DNA of 64,000 nucleotides. It comes from Sporosarcina ureae. Its GTDB lineage: Bacteria; Bacillota; Bacilli; Bacillales_A; Planococcaceae. The DNA is taken from NCBI RefSeq assembly GCF_002082015.1, contig NZ_CP015109.1, forward strand, positions 148,134 through 212,133, written 5' to 3'. Position numbers and translations under genes: made by a program. The notes beneath the pieces are model-generated. The model did no database searches. It was not told the origin of the DNA and worked only from the letters and a program-made list of their open reading frames with translations. Shown here one piece after another: positions 17,735 to 30,776 of the stretch (positions within the stretch are counted from its first letter, which is position 1; each line of letters opens with the position of its first letter).

Positions 17735-18028
17735 TTACGCTACTTGATAGTCAAAGGATAACTCTTCCGTTGACGTATCCACATCAATATGCAGGTCATG
17801 TCCATCGAAGAACCATACATCGCGTTCTTCTACGTAATAATGCACACCGTTCACGATAGTTTCGACTACAAGTTCATCTGGTTCTTCTTTCGTAATCCCT
17901 ATAGAAAAGCCTTCATGCAGCGGGCTTGACCCACCGTAACGCGCGAAAAATTTAACATAATCGCCTGCAACGACTTCCATCTCTTCTTCAAACCATTGAA
18001 TTGCTTGTTCGGATAGGTGAATATTCAT
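17735..18028 (-). CDS. yneR: YneR-like HesB/IscA-fold protein
   Basis: The 97-residue protein has the HesB/YadR/YfhF-type Fe-S scaffold fold (IHLSEQAIQWFEEEM, FFARYGGSSPLHEGFSIG, DLHIDV). It lacks the three Cys that define true A-type scaffolds, as is usual for this branch. Its role is therefore unknown. It is convergent with yneQ and lies 29 bases downstream of plsY in the same direction, so the two are probably co-transcribed. Confidence 0.8.
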   Translation of the reverse strand: MNIHLSEQAIQWFEEEMEVVAGDYVKFFARYGGSSPLHEGFSIGITKEEPDELVVETIVNGVHYYVEERDVWFFDGHDLHIDVDTSTEELSFDYQVA

Positions 18029-18057
18029 GCTTTATACATCCTTTCCAGTGGAACAAC

Positions 18058-18660
18058 CTATAGCCATTTCACTTTCGGCTCGGTCCCATTTTTAATTCGA
18101 CTAATATTGTCTCGATGGCGATAAAAAATGAAGAAGCCCATCAATGCGACGACTAAAAATAAGTAAAAGTCGCCACCCATAAAGAAATAAATAAGACAGT
18201 ATAGTGGTCCCATGACCGATACGATGATGGATGTTAACGATACCATTTTCGTTAGTTTTAACGCAATTAAAAACGTAATGATGACCAATAAGAATATAGG
18301 CCAATTATAGCCAAGTAATACCCCGCCAGAAGTTGCAACGGCTTTGCCACCTCGTAGGCCTGCGAAAATAGGGAAGATGTGCCCAAGTACAGCGATGATT
18401 CCGAGAATCAACGGATGAATCGCTGTATCGTGAAAAAATGGCAATAACGGCAATAGTACAGCCGCTGTTCCTTTAAAGATGTCCAGCAGTGTGACGACAA
18501 TGCCAGCTTTTTTTCCAAGTACCCGAAATGTATTCGTCGCGCCCATGTTTCCACTGCCATGCTGTCTGACATCTGTTCCGTAAAAAAGCTTGCCGATCCA
18601 GAGTGCGGAAGGGATGGAGCCAAGCAAATAAGCTGCCAGAATGATAACGTAATTTTCCAT
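18058..18660 (-). CDS. plsY: Glycerol-3-phosphate acyltransferase PlsY
   Basis: The 200-residue inner-membrane enzyme transfers the acyl group from acyl-phosphate to glycerol-3-phosphate, the first step of phospholipid synthesis. Family motifs are LGSIPSALWIGKLF, RQHGSGNMGATNTFRVLGK, and FAGLRGGKAVATSGGVLL (catalytic and phosphate-binding loops), within about five membrane helices. It is divergent from parE, exactly as in B. subtilis. Confidence 0.95.
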   Translation of the reverse strand: MENYVIILAAYLLGSIPSALWIGKLFYGTDVRQHGSGNMGATNTFRVLGKKAGIVVTLLDIFKGTAAVLLPLLPFFHDTAIHPLILGIIAVLGHIFPIFAGLRGGKAVATSGGVLLGYNWPIFLLVIITFLIALKLTKMVSLTSIIVSVMGPLYCLIYFFMGGDFYLFLVVALMGFFIFYRHRDNISRIKNGTEPKVKWL

Positions 18661-18843
18661 AGTGAACCCCTTTATGCATGATAAACGATTTTATTATTAG
18701 TGTAGCAGATGCATAAGTTCTGGACAATAATAGAATTCTAGAGGAAGATAAAGAACAGCCGAAAAACGGAATTTCCGCATAATACGTTCAGCACGTTGTC
18801 ATTGTTTGCTCGTTGCATTCCGTACATTTCTTCTATACAATAG

Positions 18844-23330
<4,487 letters not shown>

Positions 23331-23343
23331 GTGCATATTCATG

Positions 23344-23396
23344 GAGCTGTCCGGCTAGTCGAACTATAACGACTTGCTGGGGCAGCTCTTTTTTTT
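23344..23396 (+). terminator. Terminator of parE-parC
   Basis: A long imperfect stem from GAGCTGTCC to GGGGCAGCTC, with inner AGTCG/CGACT, is followed by eight Ts. Confidence 0.85.
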
Positions 23397-23687
23397 GCGT
23401 TTGACGATGAATTTTTCCTACCATACTGCAAAAAAGCGGTGATCGTTCTTCCAAGTCGTGGTGATCTTGCATATTAGTCGGGTGTATGTATGCTAGTCAG
23501 AAAATAGCAAAAACGTAAAACGCTGTATTCTTCATGCTTTGTCAGGAGGTATTCTAGCTTTTCCACAGCTAATAACATTAATTACTTACTCTATAAAAGT
23601 AAAAATAGTAAAAAGAGTGCTTTGTTATGCTTTTATACAAGTTAGGCAAACAACTAGCACATATGAGAGTGGAGAGGTGAAAAGTAG
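23397..23687. other. Gene-free stretch before the catabolic cluster
   Basis: I see no gene here. At 23435-23470 is a short GCGGTGATCG...AAGTCGTGGTGATC sequence that may be a decayed 21-bp-repeat remnant. An isolated AGGAGGT at about 23545 is not followed by a usable frame. The promoter of the catabolic cluster should lie here, but no convincing -35/-10 pair or operator was found. Confidence 0.4.
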
Positions 23688-25838
23688 ATGAAATTGGCAA
23701 ACGAAGAGGTTGTATCGAATTTAGAATTGGATCCATTATTTCATCCACGTACGATTGCGGTTCTGGGAACTTCAGAGAATCCAAATAAAATTGGCTACTT
23801 GCAGCTGAAAGCATTACTTGACGGTGGATTTGCAGGAGAAATTTATCCGATCCATCGCAGTGCGCAGCAAATTGCGGACTTAACGTGTTACCCAAGCGTC
23901 AAAGATGTACCGAATGAAATCGATCTAGCTATTCTCTGCGTTGGCATTGACCAAGTGGAAAAATGTTTGGTGGAGTGTGGTGAAAGCGGTGTCAAAGCGG
24001 CAATCGTCTTTGCTTCAGGTTATTCCGAAATTGGCGAAGCAGGTATCGTAGCGCAACAACGCCTGAAAGACATTTCTGACACGTACAATATTCGCATTAT
24101 CGGTCCGAACTGTGTCGGCTTACTCAATACAACGAATGGCTTGATGGGAACCTTCTCGCCAGGGTTGACGAATATGCCGTTAAACAAAAAACGGGAAGCG
24201 GGCTTTGTTACACAAAGTGGCGCGTTTGGCGTGTTAACGTATATCGCCGCGGCTCAGCAAGGTTTAACGTTCAACTATTTTGTCAGTGTCGGCAATGAAG
24301 CCGATGTAGGCTTTGCGGACGTCATGGAATACATGCTGCATGATCCGAACACAACGATCGCAACCGGCTATCTTGAAGGAGAGAAAAACCCTGAGAAGTT
24401 ACGCGAGTTGGCGAAATTCGCACTTGAGATCAACAAACCGATGGTCGTCATGAAATCAGGACGAAGCAGTGCAGGCAGTCGAGCTGCAGCGTCACACACG
24501 GGTTCACTTGCAGGTGCCGACCAAGTATATGACGGATTTTTCAAACAAACCGGTATTGTCCGAGTGGAAGATTATGTAGACATTATTTCATTCTCCAAAC
24601 TATTCATGTCGAAGAAGATGCCAACAGGAAGAAATGCGGTCATCGTCACAAGCTCCGGTGGAAGAGGAATTAACGAAGCAGATCGCTGTGAATCATACGG
24701 TCTAAACATACACCCGCTAAGCGATGGAGTGAAAAAAGAAATAGAGAAAAACATTCCGAGTTATGCAAGCGCTTCCAACCCGATTGATTTGACAGCAGCG
24801 GCTTCCATTACGCACCCAGAATTATTTATCGAGCCATTGAAAGTGCTCGTCAACGATCCGGATACGGACATCATCATCTTCTCTGAATTCCCAATGAACT
24901 GGGATGAAAACACGCCCGAGCTACAAGAATTTGTACAGCTTTGCGAGAACTCCGATAAGTTCGTTCTCGTGACGACGTTCCCGCTTGAAGGCATGTCTGT
25001 TCCGAAAGGCGTCGGATATCTAGAAGATCACGGTGTCGCGTTCGTGCGAGGCGATATGAACCCAATCCGCTCACTAGCTAAGCTTGTCGAGTATAGGGAA
25101 GCTTACGAGAAAGCAAAGAAACAGCGAATGCAAGCTGAACCTAAGAAAATCAATAAAACGAACATCCGTCATCTATTACTGGAAAACCAGACGTTAAGTG
25201 AGTCGCAGTCGAGCGAAATTTTGAATGAATACGGAATTCGCACAGCAAAACGCGCCATTGCACAGACTTCAGAAGAGGCTGTAGAATTTGCGGCTACGAT
25301 CGGCTATCCCGTCGTGTTGAAAATCGATTCGCCTGATATCCCACACAAAACAGAAGTAGACGGCATCCGCTTGAATGTGAACAATGCAGAAGAAGTCAGA
25401 AAAGCGTTTGATGAAGTCTATCAAAATGCCACTCGAAACTGTCCACACGCGACGATCCACGGCGTGTCCGTGCAAGAAATGTTAGCTGAAGGCGTGGAAG
25501 TCATTGTAGGCGTCACGAATGATCCGACGTTCGGTCCGGTCATTATGTTCGGTCTCGGAGGGGTATTCGTCGAAGTGTTCAAAGATGTATCGTTCCGCGT
25601 AGCACCGATCACAAGACAAGACGCGATCGATAAGATGGAAAGTCTAAAAGGCTATGAACTATTAAAAGGTGTCCGAAATAAAAAGCCGGTCGACAAGGAA
25701 GCCATTATCGACGTGTTGCTAAAAGTATCCGAATTGATTCAAGACTATTCGAATGAAATCAAGGAAATTGATATTAACCCGCTCATCGTCTATGAAAATG
25801 GCATTGTAGCGGCAGATGCATTGATCATCACAAAGTAA
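23688..25838 (+). CDS. ADP-forming acyl-CoA synthetase (acetate-CoA ligase family)
   Basis: The 716-residue fused two-subunit enzyme makes acyl-CoA from a carboxylate, CoA and ATP, giving ADP and phosphate. Residues about 15-140 form the CoA-binding Rossmann domain (HPRTIAVLGTSENPNKIGYL). The ligase domains at about 150-460 contain the phosphorylated-His loop RAAASHTGSLAG near residue 270. An ATP-grasp domain covers about 490-716 (TIGYPVVLKIDSPDIPHKTEVDG, VEVIVGVTNDPTFGPVIMFG, EIDINPLIVY). It heads a ten-gene cluster with MaoC hydratases, thiolase and acyl-CoA dehydrogenases, so it probably activates the substrate of that pathway. Substrate unknown. Confidence 0.88.
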   Translation: MKLANEEVVSNLELDPLFHPRTIAVLGTSENPNKIGYLQLKALLDGGFAGEIYPIHRSAQQIADLTCYPSVKDVPNEIDLAILCVGIDQVEKCLVECGESGVKAAIVFASGYSEIGEAGIVAQQRLKDISDTYNIRIIGPNCVGLLNTTNGLMGTFSPGLTNMPLNKKREAGFVTQSGAFGVLTYIAAAQQGLTFNYFVSVGNEADVGFADVMEYMLHDPNTTIATGYLEGEKNPEKLRELAKFALEINKPMVVMKSGRSSAGSRAAASHTGSLAGADQVYDGFFKQTGIVRVEDYVDIISFSKLFMSKKMPTGRNAVIVTSSGGRGINEADRCESYGLNIHPLSDGVKKEIEKNIPSYASASNPIDLTAAASITHPELFIEPLKVLVNDPDTDIIIFSEFPMNWDENTPELQEFVQLCENSDKFVLVTTFPLEGMSVPKGVGYLEDHGVAFVRGDMNPIRSLAKLVEYREAYEKAKKQRMQAEPKKINKTNIRHLLLENQTLSESQSSEILNEYGIRTAKRAIAQTSEEAVEFAATIGYPVVLKIDSPDIPHKTEVDGIRLNVNNAEEVRKAFDEVYQNATRNCPHATIHGVSVQEMLAEGVEVIVGVTNDPTFGPVIMFGLGGVFVEVFKDVSFRVAPITRQDAIDKMESLKGYELLKGVRNKKPVDKEAIIDVLLKVSELIQDYSNEIKEIDINPLIVYENGIVAADALIITK

Positions 25839-25852
25839 CAGGAGGATGGAAA

Positions 25853-26296
25853 ATGGACTTAGATAAAAGCGTCATTGGTTTAACGAGTACAGAATACGTC
25901 TTTGAAGTAGAAAGTCGGCATGTCGGCCAATTTGCTGCGGCAATCGGAGACGACCATCCACTCTATTCGGATGAAAATTACGCCAAGCAATCGGCTTACG
26001 CAGGATTAATCGTGCCACCTACATTCCCGATTGCGATGAACGACGGCAAGACTAAAATGCCACTAGATCTCGACCAGCGTAGAATGTTGCACGGCGAGCA
26101 GGAATTCATCTACTACAAACCAATCCGCATAGGCGATCGACTGCGTTGTCAGATCAAAGTACACGATCTGTATGACAAAGAAGGCAAAAGCGGCAAGATG
26201 CAGTTTTTAAAGCTTGATACCGAAATGAAAAATGAAACAGGCGAATTGGTCTGTATTAGCCGAATGAATATCGTCTATCGCGCATTAGCGAACTAA
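25853..26296 (+). CDS. MaoC-like hydratase subunit (FAS1-like N-terminal dehydratase fold)
   Basis: The 147-residue hotdog protein begins MDLDKSVIGLTSTEYVFEVE and contains IGDDHPLYSDENYAKQSAYA and GLIVPPTFP, the pattern of the N-terminal half of two-part MaoC enoyl-CoA hydratases. This half usually lacks catalysis and pairs with a complete MaoC partner, here encoded next. It follows the synthetase by 14 bases behind AGGAGG. Likely forms a heteromeric enoyl-CoA hydratase with the following gene (inference from family and adjacency). Confidence 0.85.
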   Translation: MDLDKSVIGLTSTEYVFEVESRHVGQFAAAIGDDHPLYSDENYAKQSAYAGLIVPPTFPIAMNDGKTKMPLDLDQRRMLHGEQEFIYYKPIRIGDRLRCQIKVHDLYDKEGKSGKMQFLKLDTEMKNETGELVCISRMNIVYRALAN

Positions 26297-26310
26297 TGGA
26301 GGGACCTCAT

Positions 26311-26736
26311 ATGATCAAAGATTGGGTGTTGGAAGAACTAACCGTTGACCAAAAACTTGAACCGATGGTGAAGCCGCCGATTACGAAAGTGCAGCTCGCT
26401 CAATATGCAGGTGCATCCGGAGATTTTAACCCGTTGCACCTCGACGATGACTTCGCCCAAAAAATCGGCATGGACGGTGTCATCGCACACGGCATGCTGG
26501 TGATGGGTTTCCTTGGTGAGTACGTCATGAAAATTGCCGGTCAAGAAGCACGGATCGCAAATATAAACATGCGTTTTGGCAAAATGACTGTACCGGGTGA
26601 TGAAATACGCTGCTCGGGTATAGTCGAACGAACATATGAAGAAGAAGGCAAGCGGTGCATTGCACTGGAACTGACAGCCGAGAAAATATCGGGCGAAGTG
26701 GTTGGATCAGGCAGCGCCATCTTACAACTAACATAA
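26311..26736 (+). CDS. MaoC-family enoyl-CoA hydratase, catalytic subunit
   Basis: The 141-residue hotdog protein carries the hydratase-2 motif YAGASGDFNPLHLDDDFAQKIGMDGVIAHGMLVMGF, with the catalytic Asp and His, near residues 35-70. It should add water to a trans-2-enoyl-CoA. The ATG at 26311 is preferred because TGGAGGGA precedes it; an in-frame ATG at 26296 overlaps the previous stop and that ribosome site. It pairs with the preceding FAS1-like subunit, a split arrangement known from actinobacterial steroid-side-chain hydratases. Confidence 0.88.
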   Translation: MIKDWVLEELTVDQKLEPMVKPPITKVQLAQYAGASGDFNPLHLDDDFAQKIGMDGVIAHGMLVMGFLGEYVMKIAGQEARIANINMRFGKMTVPGDEIRCSGIVERTYEEEGKRCIALELTAEKISGEVVGSGSAILQLT

Positions 26737-26766
26737 TCGCCATCGTGAAATAGGAGGAATAGAACT

Positions 26767-27927
26767 ATGGGAATTATTAAAGATCGCTATGCCATTGTAG
26801 GCGTAGGTGAGAGCGAACGCTCAAGAAAATCGGGGACAACGCCTCTTCATTTAGCACTCGATGCTGCCAAAGCAGCGATTAAAGATGCCGGTTTGAAAGC
26901 GACGGACATCGATGGATTTATGAACTATAACGAAGGAGATTCCTGTACGTCTCACCAGCTAGCAACGTATCTTGGTGTACGACCGAAATACGTCAAAGAT
27001 ATCCAAGGTGGCGGAGCGAGTACCGAGATGCTGATCGCCGATGCGGTGGCGCTCATTGAAGCAGGCCAACTGAACACAGTATTGATCTATCGTTCCATGA
27101 ACGGAAGCTCCGGAACACGTGTAGGCCGAGGGTATGACCCGGATATGCTGCAAGGGGCACTAGCTGGCGGAAGTTTCGTTATTCCATACGGATCAGCGAG
27201 CCCATCGCAATGGTTCGGCATGTACGCGACGCGTCACATGCATGAAACAGGTATTACGAAAGAACATCTCGGACATGTCTGCTTGAGTTTCTATGAGCAT
27301 GCACAACGTAATCCGAAAGCGTTTCTGCACGGTAAACCGTTAACGATGGAAAACTATCTCGCTACACCGGATATTAGTTCTCCATTCAATATCCATGATT
27401 CATGCCTCGAGCTCGATGAAGGCAATGCGATCATCGTCACTTCTGCTGAAAAAGCACAAGACTGTACGTCAAAACCCGTCTATATCATGGGTATGTCTGC
27501 ACGCCAATGTCACCCACACGCGCACTACTGGAATGATATTGATCAAGTCGCCTCCGATTATGTAGCGGAAGAGCTCTACGAAAACGCGGGTGTCACACCA
27601 GACGATATCGACGTGGCTTCCATCTATGACTGTTTCAGCTGGGTTGTAATGCGACAGCTTGAAGCCTATGGATTTGCGAAACGCGGAGAAGTAGGAGATT
27701 TCGTTGCAGAGGGCAACTTAAAGATGGGCGGGAAATTGCCAACTAACACAGCGGGCGGCATGTTGTCAGAAGGATACACGCATGGAATGAATAATGCGAT
27801 TGAAATCGTCAGACAGCTACGCCATGACTATGAAGGAACCGACCGCCAAGTAGAAGACTGCAAGATCGGTATTTGTACCGGTTGGGCGGGACCCGATATT
27901 GCAGGCGCCATGATCTTACGAAACTAG
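26767..27927 (+). CDS. SCP-x-like thiolase (lipid-transfer protein/acetyl-CoA acetyltransferase family)
   Basis: The 386-residue thiolase-fold protein is of the non-classical type: RYAIVGVGESERSRKSGTTP at the N-terminus, GGASTEMLIADAV near residue 80, and C-terminal NTAGGMLSEGYTHGMNNAIEIV with GICTGWAGPDIAGAMIL. The classical CxS active-site segment is absent, as in SCP-2 thiolase/aldolase-type members. These need a DUF35 Zn-ribbon partner, and one is encoded next. It should cleave a 3-ketoacyl-CoA or act as a retro-aldolase on a branched 3-hydroxyacyl-CoA; which of the two cannot be decided from the sequence. Confidence 0.86.
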   Translation: MGIIKDRYAIVGVGESERSRKSGTTPLHLALDAAKAAIKDAGLKATDIDGFMNYNEGDSCTSHQLATYLGVRPKYVKDIQGGGASTEMLIADAVALIEAGQLNTVLIYRSMNGSSGTRVGRGYDPDMLQGALAGGSFVIPYGSASPSQWFGMYATRHMHETGITKEHLGHVCLSFYEHAQRNPKAFLHGKPLTMENYLATPDISSPFNIHDSCLELDEGNAIIVTSAEKAQDCTSKPVYIMGMSARQCHPHAHYWNDIDQVASDYVAEELYENAGVTPDDIDVASIYDCFSWVVMRQLEAYGFAKRGEVGDFVAEGNLKMGGKLPTNTAGGMLSEGYTHGMNNAIEIVRQLRHDYEGTDRQVEDCKIGICTGWAGPDIAGAMILRN

Positions 27928-27938
27928 GAGGAATAACT

Positions 27939-28376
27939 ATGACACAAGCAACGACGGCTTACCAAAAACCGATTCCATTAAAGGATCTAGATAATGCTCC
28001 GTACTGGGACGCGGCAGACCAACATCAACTGGCTCTGCAAAAATGTGATGACTGTCAAGCCTATTCACAACCACCAGGCCCTACGTGCGCCAAGTGCGGA
28101 AGTGCAAATGTCCGCTTTGAACAGTTGGGCGACGACATTACAGCTACTGTCTATTCGTATGTAGTGTCCTACCGTCCATTCCTACCGGGCTTCCAAGATG
28201 AGTTGCCAACCATTATCGCACTCGGACAACTCGATCAAGTACCGGAAGTGAAAATTATGGGCAACATCTTGAAGTGCGAGGAAAAAGATTTACAGATCGG
28301 CATGCCTATTCGCATGACATGGGTCGATATTACAGAAGACCGTGCATTGCCACAGTGGATTCCGGCTACCAACTGA
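27939..28376 (+). CDS. Zn-ribbon/OB-fold protein (DUF35), thiolase partner
   Basis: The 145-residue protein has the DUF35 layout: an N-terminal Zn ribbon with Cys pairs in LQKCDDCQAYSQPPGPTCAKCGSAN, then an OB-fold with VYSYVVSYRPFLPGF and GQLDQVPEVKIMGN. Such proteins bind to SCP-2-type thiolases or aldolases and are required for their activity (Ltp2-ChsH2 precedent). It lies 11 bases after the thiolase with TAGGAGGAA. The longer upstream frame is rejected because it would overlap the thiolase without a ribosome site. Confidence 0.88.
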   Translation: MTQATTAYQKPIPLKDLDNAPYWDAADQHQLALQKCDDCQAYSQPPGPTCAKCGSANVRFEQLGDDITATVYSYVVSYRPFLPGFQDELPTIIALGQLDQVPEVKIMGNILKCEEKDLQIGMPIRMTWVDITEDRALPQWIPATN

Positions 28377-28407
28377 TCGATGGATGAGATAGAAAGGATG
28401 AGCGAGT

Positions 28408-29604
28408 ATGGATTTCTCTTTTACGAAAAAAGAAGAAAAATTTAGAACCGAACTACGAACATGGCTTGAAGCAAACCTACCTGAAGGATGGCTAGAAGGT
28501 AAGCGCGACTTACCAGAAGACTTGGATGAATATTCCCGTGTGTTACGCGCATGGCAACATACATTGTACGAAGGCGGATGGGCAGCCATCGCCTGGCCGA
28601 AAGAATACGGTGGACGCGGCGCTAGCCTCATGGAAGAAATCATCTACCATCAGGAAATGGTACGTGTCAAAGCACCGCCACTCATCAACTATATCGGGAT
28701 CCATATGGTAGGCCCTACGTTGATCGACATTGGAACGGATGAACAAAAAGAGAGATATTTGAAGAAAATCTTGACGGGTGAAGAAATATGGTGTCAGGGC
28801 TATTCAGAGCCGGGCGCAGGGTCGGATTTAACAGGCCTGAAAACACGTGCGGTAAAAGACGGCGATCACTGGCTCATCAATGGCCAGAAAGTCTGGACAA
28901 GTTTTGGTCACGTGGCGGATAAATGTTTCCTACTGACACGAACGAGTACGCACCCAGAAAAGAAACACCGCGGTATTACGGTGTTCATGATGGATATGCA
29001 CCAGCCGGGCGTCGAAACACTGCCGATTGTTCAGATGGACGGACATTCAGAATTTAACGAAGTGTATATGACAGATGCTGTAGCGACGGATGCGGATATC
29101 GTCGGACAAGTGGATTCAGGCTGGCATGTATTGATCGCTTTGATGCTTCATGAGCGCACGGGGATCGGGGCAGAACTCTTCACACTCGAAAAACAATTCA
29201 ACGATACGGTGGAACTGGCACAGCAGTATAAAGTGAATGGCAAACCATTGATCGAAAATCCTGCCATCCGACAAAAATTGGCGAGTTTCTACGCTCGCGT
29301 ACGTGGATCACTCTTGAATTACTATAAAAACTTGACGACTACGATCAAGAACGGTCAGCCTGGTGCGGAAACATCCATCGATAAGTTGGTCGTAACCGAG
29401 CTGAACCAAGCACTTTCGGCATTCGCAGTGGAAATCCAAGGACATCAGGGCGTGTTAGTTGATAAAGACGCTGTAGCCGATCCGAAATGGCAGCATTTAT
29501 TCCTAGCCTCATTCGGACAGACAATCGGTGGCGGTACGAGTGAAGTACAACGCAATACGATTGGCGAGCGGGTACTGGGATTGCCAAAAGACATGGGACG
29601 TTAA
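28408..29604 (+). CDS. Acyl-CoA dehydrogenase, subunit 1
   Basis: The 398-residue flavoenzyme has an N-terminal helical domain, a middle beta domain with CQGYSEPGAGSDLTGLKTRA and WLINGQKVWTSFGHVAD (FAD/substrate contacts), and a C-terminal helical domain ending TIGGGTSEVQRNTIGERVLG. The position of the MCAD catalytic Glu (YEGT) is Gly here, as in one subunit of heteromeric dehydrogenases. The adjacent second dehydrogenase supports an alpha2-beta2 enzyme like those in actinobacterial steroid catabolism (inference). Electrons would pass to the EtfBA pair in this cluster. Confidence 0.88.
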   Translation: MDFSFTKKEEKFRTELRTWLEANLPEGWLEGKRDLPEDLDEYSRVLRAWQHTLYEGGWAAIAWPKEYGGRGASLMEEIIYHQEMVRVKAPPLINYIGIHMVGPTLIDIGTDEQKERYLKKILTGEEIWCQGYSEPGAGSDLTGLKTRAVKDGDHWLINGQKVWTSFGHVADKCFLLTRTSTHPEKKHRGITVFMMDMHQPGVETLPIVQMDGHSEFNEVYMTDAVATDADIVGQVDSGWHVLIALMLHERTGIGAELFTLEKQFNDTVELAQQYKVNGKPLIENPAIRQKLASFYARVRGSLLNYYKNLTTTIKNGQPGAETSIDKLVVTELNQALSAFAVEIQGHQGVLVDKDAVADPKWQHLFLASFGQTIGGGTSEVQRNTIGERVLGLPKDMGR

Positions 29605-29624
29605 TAGAGTAGGAGGGATGAAAT

Positions 29625-30758
29625 ATGGACTTTTCATTAACAGAAGAGCAAGAAATGTTTCGTGGACATATTCGCAAAATGCTAGATAAATTCGGCGGCA
29701 CACAAATAGCTCGGGAAATGATCGATGACAACCCGCAAAGCTTGAAGAAAGTGTACACGACATTGGCTGAACTCGGATGCAGCGGCATCAATATTCCTGA
29801 AGAATATGGCGGTATGGACCTCGAGGCACTTGATCTCGTGCCAACGTTTGAAGAGATGGGACGTTCATTAGTACCTGGCTTGTTCATGGAAACTTCCGCG
29901 CTAGCAGTACCGACCCTCAAGAAATATGCGACAGAGGAGCAAAAACAACACAATTTGCCAGCGATCGCTTCGGGAGAAAAATGGATTTCATTCGCGGCCT
30001 TGGAACCTTTCAATGACTTCTCACCAGCTGGTATCCACTGTACATTGGTGCAACAAGACGGACAGTATGTGCTCAACGGTACGAAGACGCTTGTACCCGA
30101 AGCGGAACTTGCGGATGCGTTCCTCGTACTCGTACGCACAAACGAGGAAGATCAAGAAGACGGACTATCACTTGTGCTCATCGATCAGACAGAAGACATG
30201 AAGATCGAGAAACAATCATCCTTTGATGAATCCAAACATGTGTCGAAAGTTGAATTCCAAAACTTCATCATCGAAGAAAATCAAATTATAGGGGAACTGG
30301 ACAAAGGCTGGACGCAGCTTCAAGAAGGTTTATTATACTTTAATGCTGCACTTAGTTCCTACATCGTCGGGGCAATGGAGCAGGTCGTCCAGATGGCGAA
30401 CGAATATGCGAAGATTCGCGAGCAGTTTGGCCAAGCGATCGGCCGCTTCCAAGCGATCAAACACAGTATTGTCAACATGAAAGTGAATTTGGAAATTGCT
30501 CGTTCACTGAGCCATTATGCCAACTGGGTAGTGGATACGGACGAATCCGACCGAGAAGCAACAGTATATAGCGCCCGTACATATGCGACGGAGAAATTCA
30601 TCGAAGTCTCGGCACATAATATTCAAATCCACGGCGGAATCGGATTCACTGAAGAAATCGATTGCCATTTATACGTGAAGCGCGCGCGCTACTACGATCA
30701 GTATGTAGGCTCCACCCCTTTCTATCAAGAAAAAGTAGTCGCTTCACTAGGCTGGTAA
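29625..30758 (+). CDS. Acyl-CoA dehydrogenase, subunit 2
   Basis: The 377-residue protein has the acyl-CoA dehydrogenase fold: N-terminal MDFSLTEEQEMFRGHIRKML, ELGCSGINIPEEYGGMDLEA, and the C-terminal FAD-binding region REQFGQAIGRFQAIKHSIVN and QIHGGIGFTEEIDCHLYVKR. The middle flavin segment is poorly conserved (EPFNDFSPAGIHCTLVQQDG), suggesting a partner subunit that contributes only part of the active site. It lies 20 bases after subunit 1 with GTAGGAGGG. Together they probably oxidise an acyl-CoA with a bulky chain. Confidence 0.86.
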   Translation: MDFSLTEEQEMFRGHIRKMLDKFGGTQIAREMIDDNPQSLKKVYTTLAELGCSGINIPEEYGGMDLEALDLVPTFEEMGRSLVPGLFMETSALAVPTLKKYATEEQKQHNLPAIASGEKWISFAALEPFNDFSPAGIHCTLVQQDGQYVLNGTKTLVPEAELADAFLVLVRTNEEDQEDGLSLVLIDQTEDMKIEKQSSFDESKHVSKVEFQNFIIEENQIIGELDKGWTQLQEGLLYFNAALSSYIVGAMEQVVQMANEYAKIREQFGQAIGRFQAIKHSIVNMKVNLEIARSLSHYANWVVDTDESDREATVYSARTYATEKFIEVSAHNIQIHGGIGFTEEIDCHLYVKRARYYDQYVGSTPFYQEKVVASLGW

Positions 30759-30776
30759 ATTGAAGGAGGAAACTAT

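Noticed and set aside
23435..23475. Sixth 21-bp repeat locus
   Set aside because: Only a faint AAGTCGTGGTGATC similarity to one R1 unit is seen and no periodicity, so it is at best a remnant.
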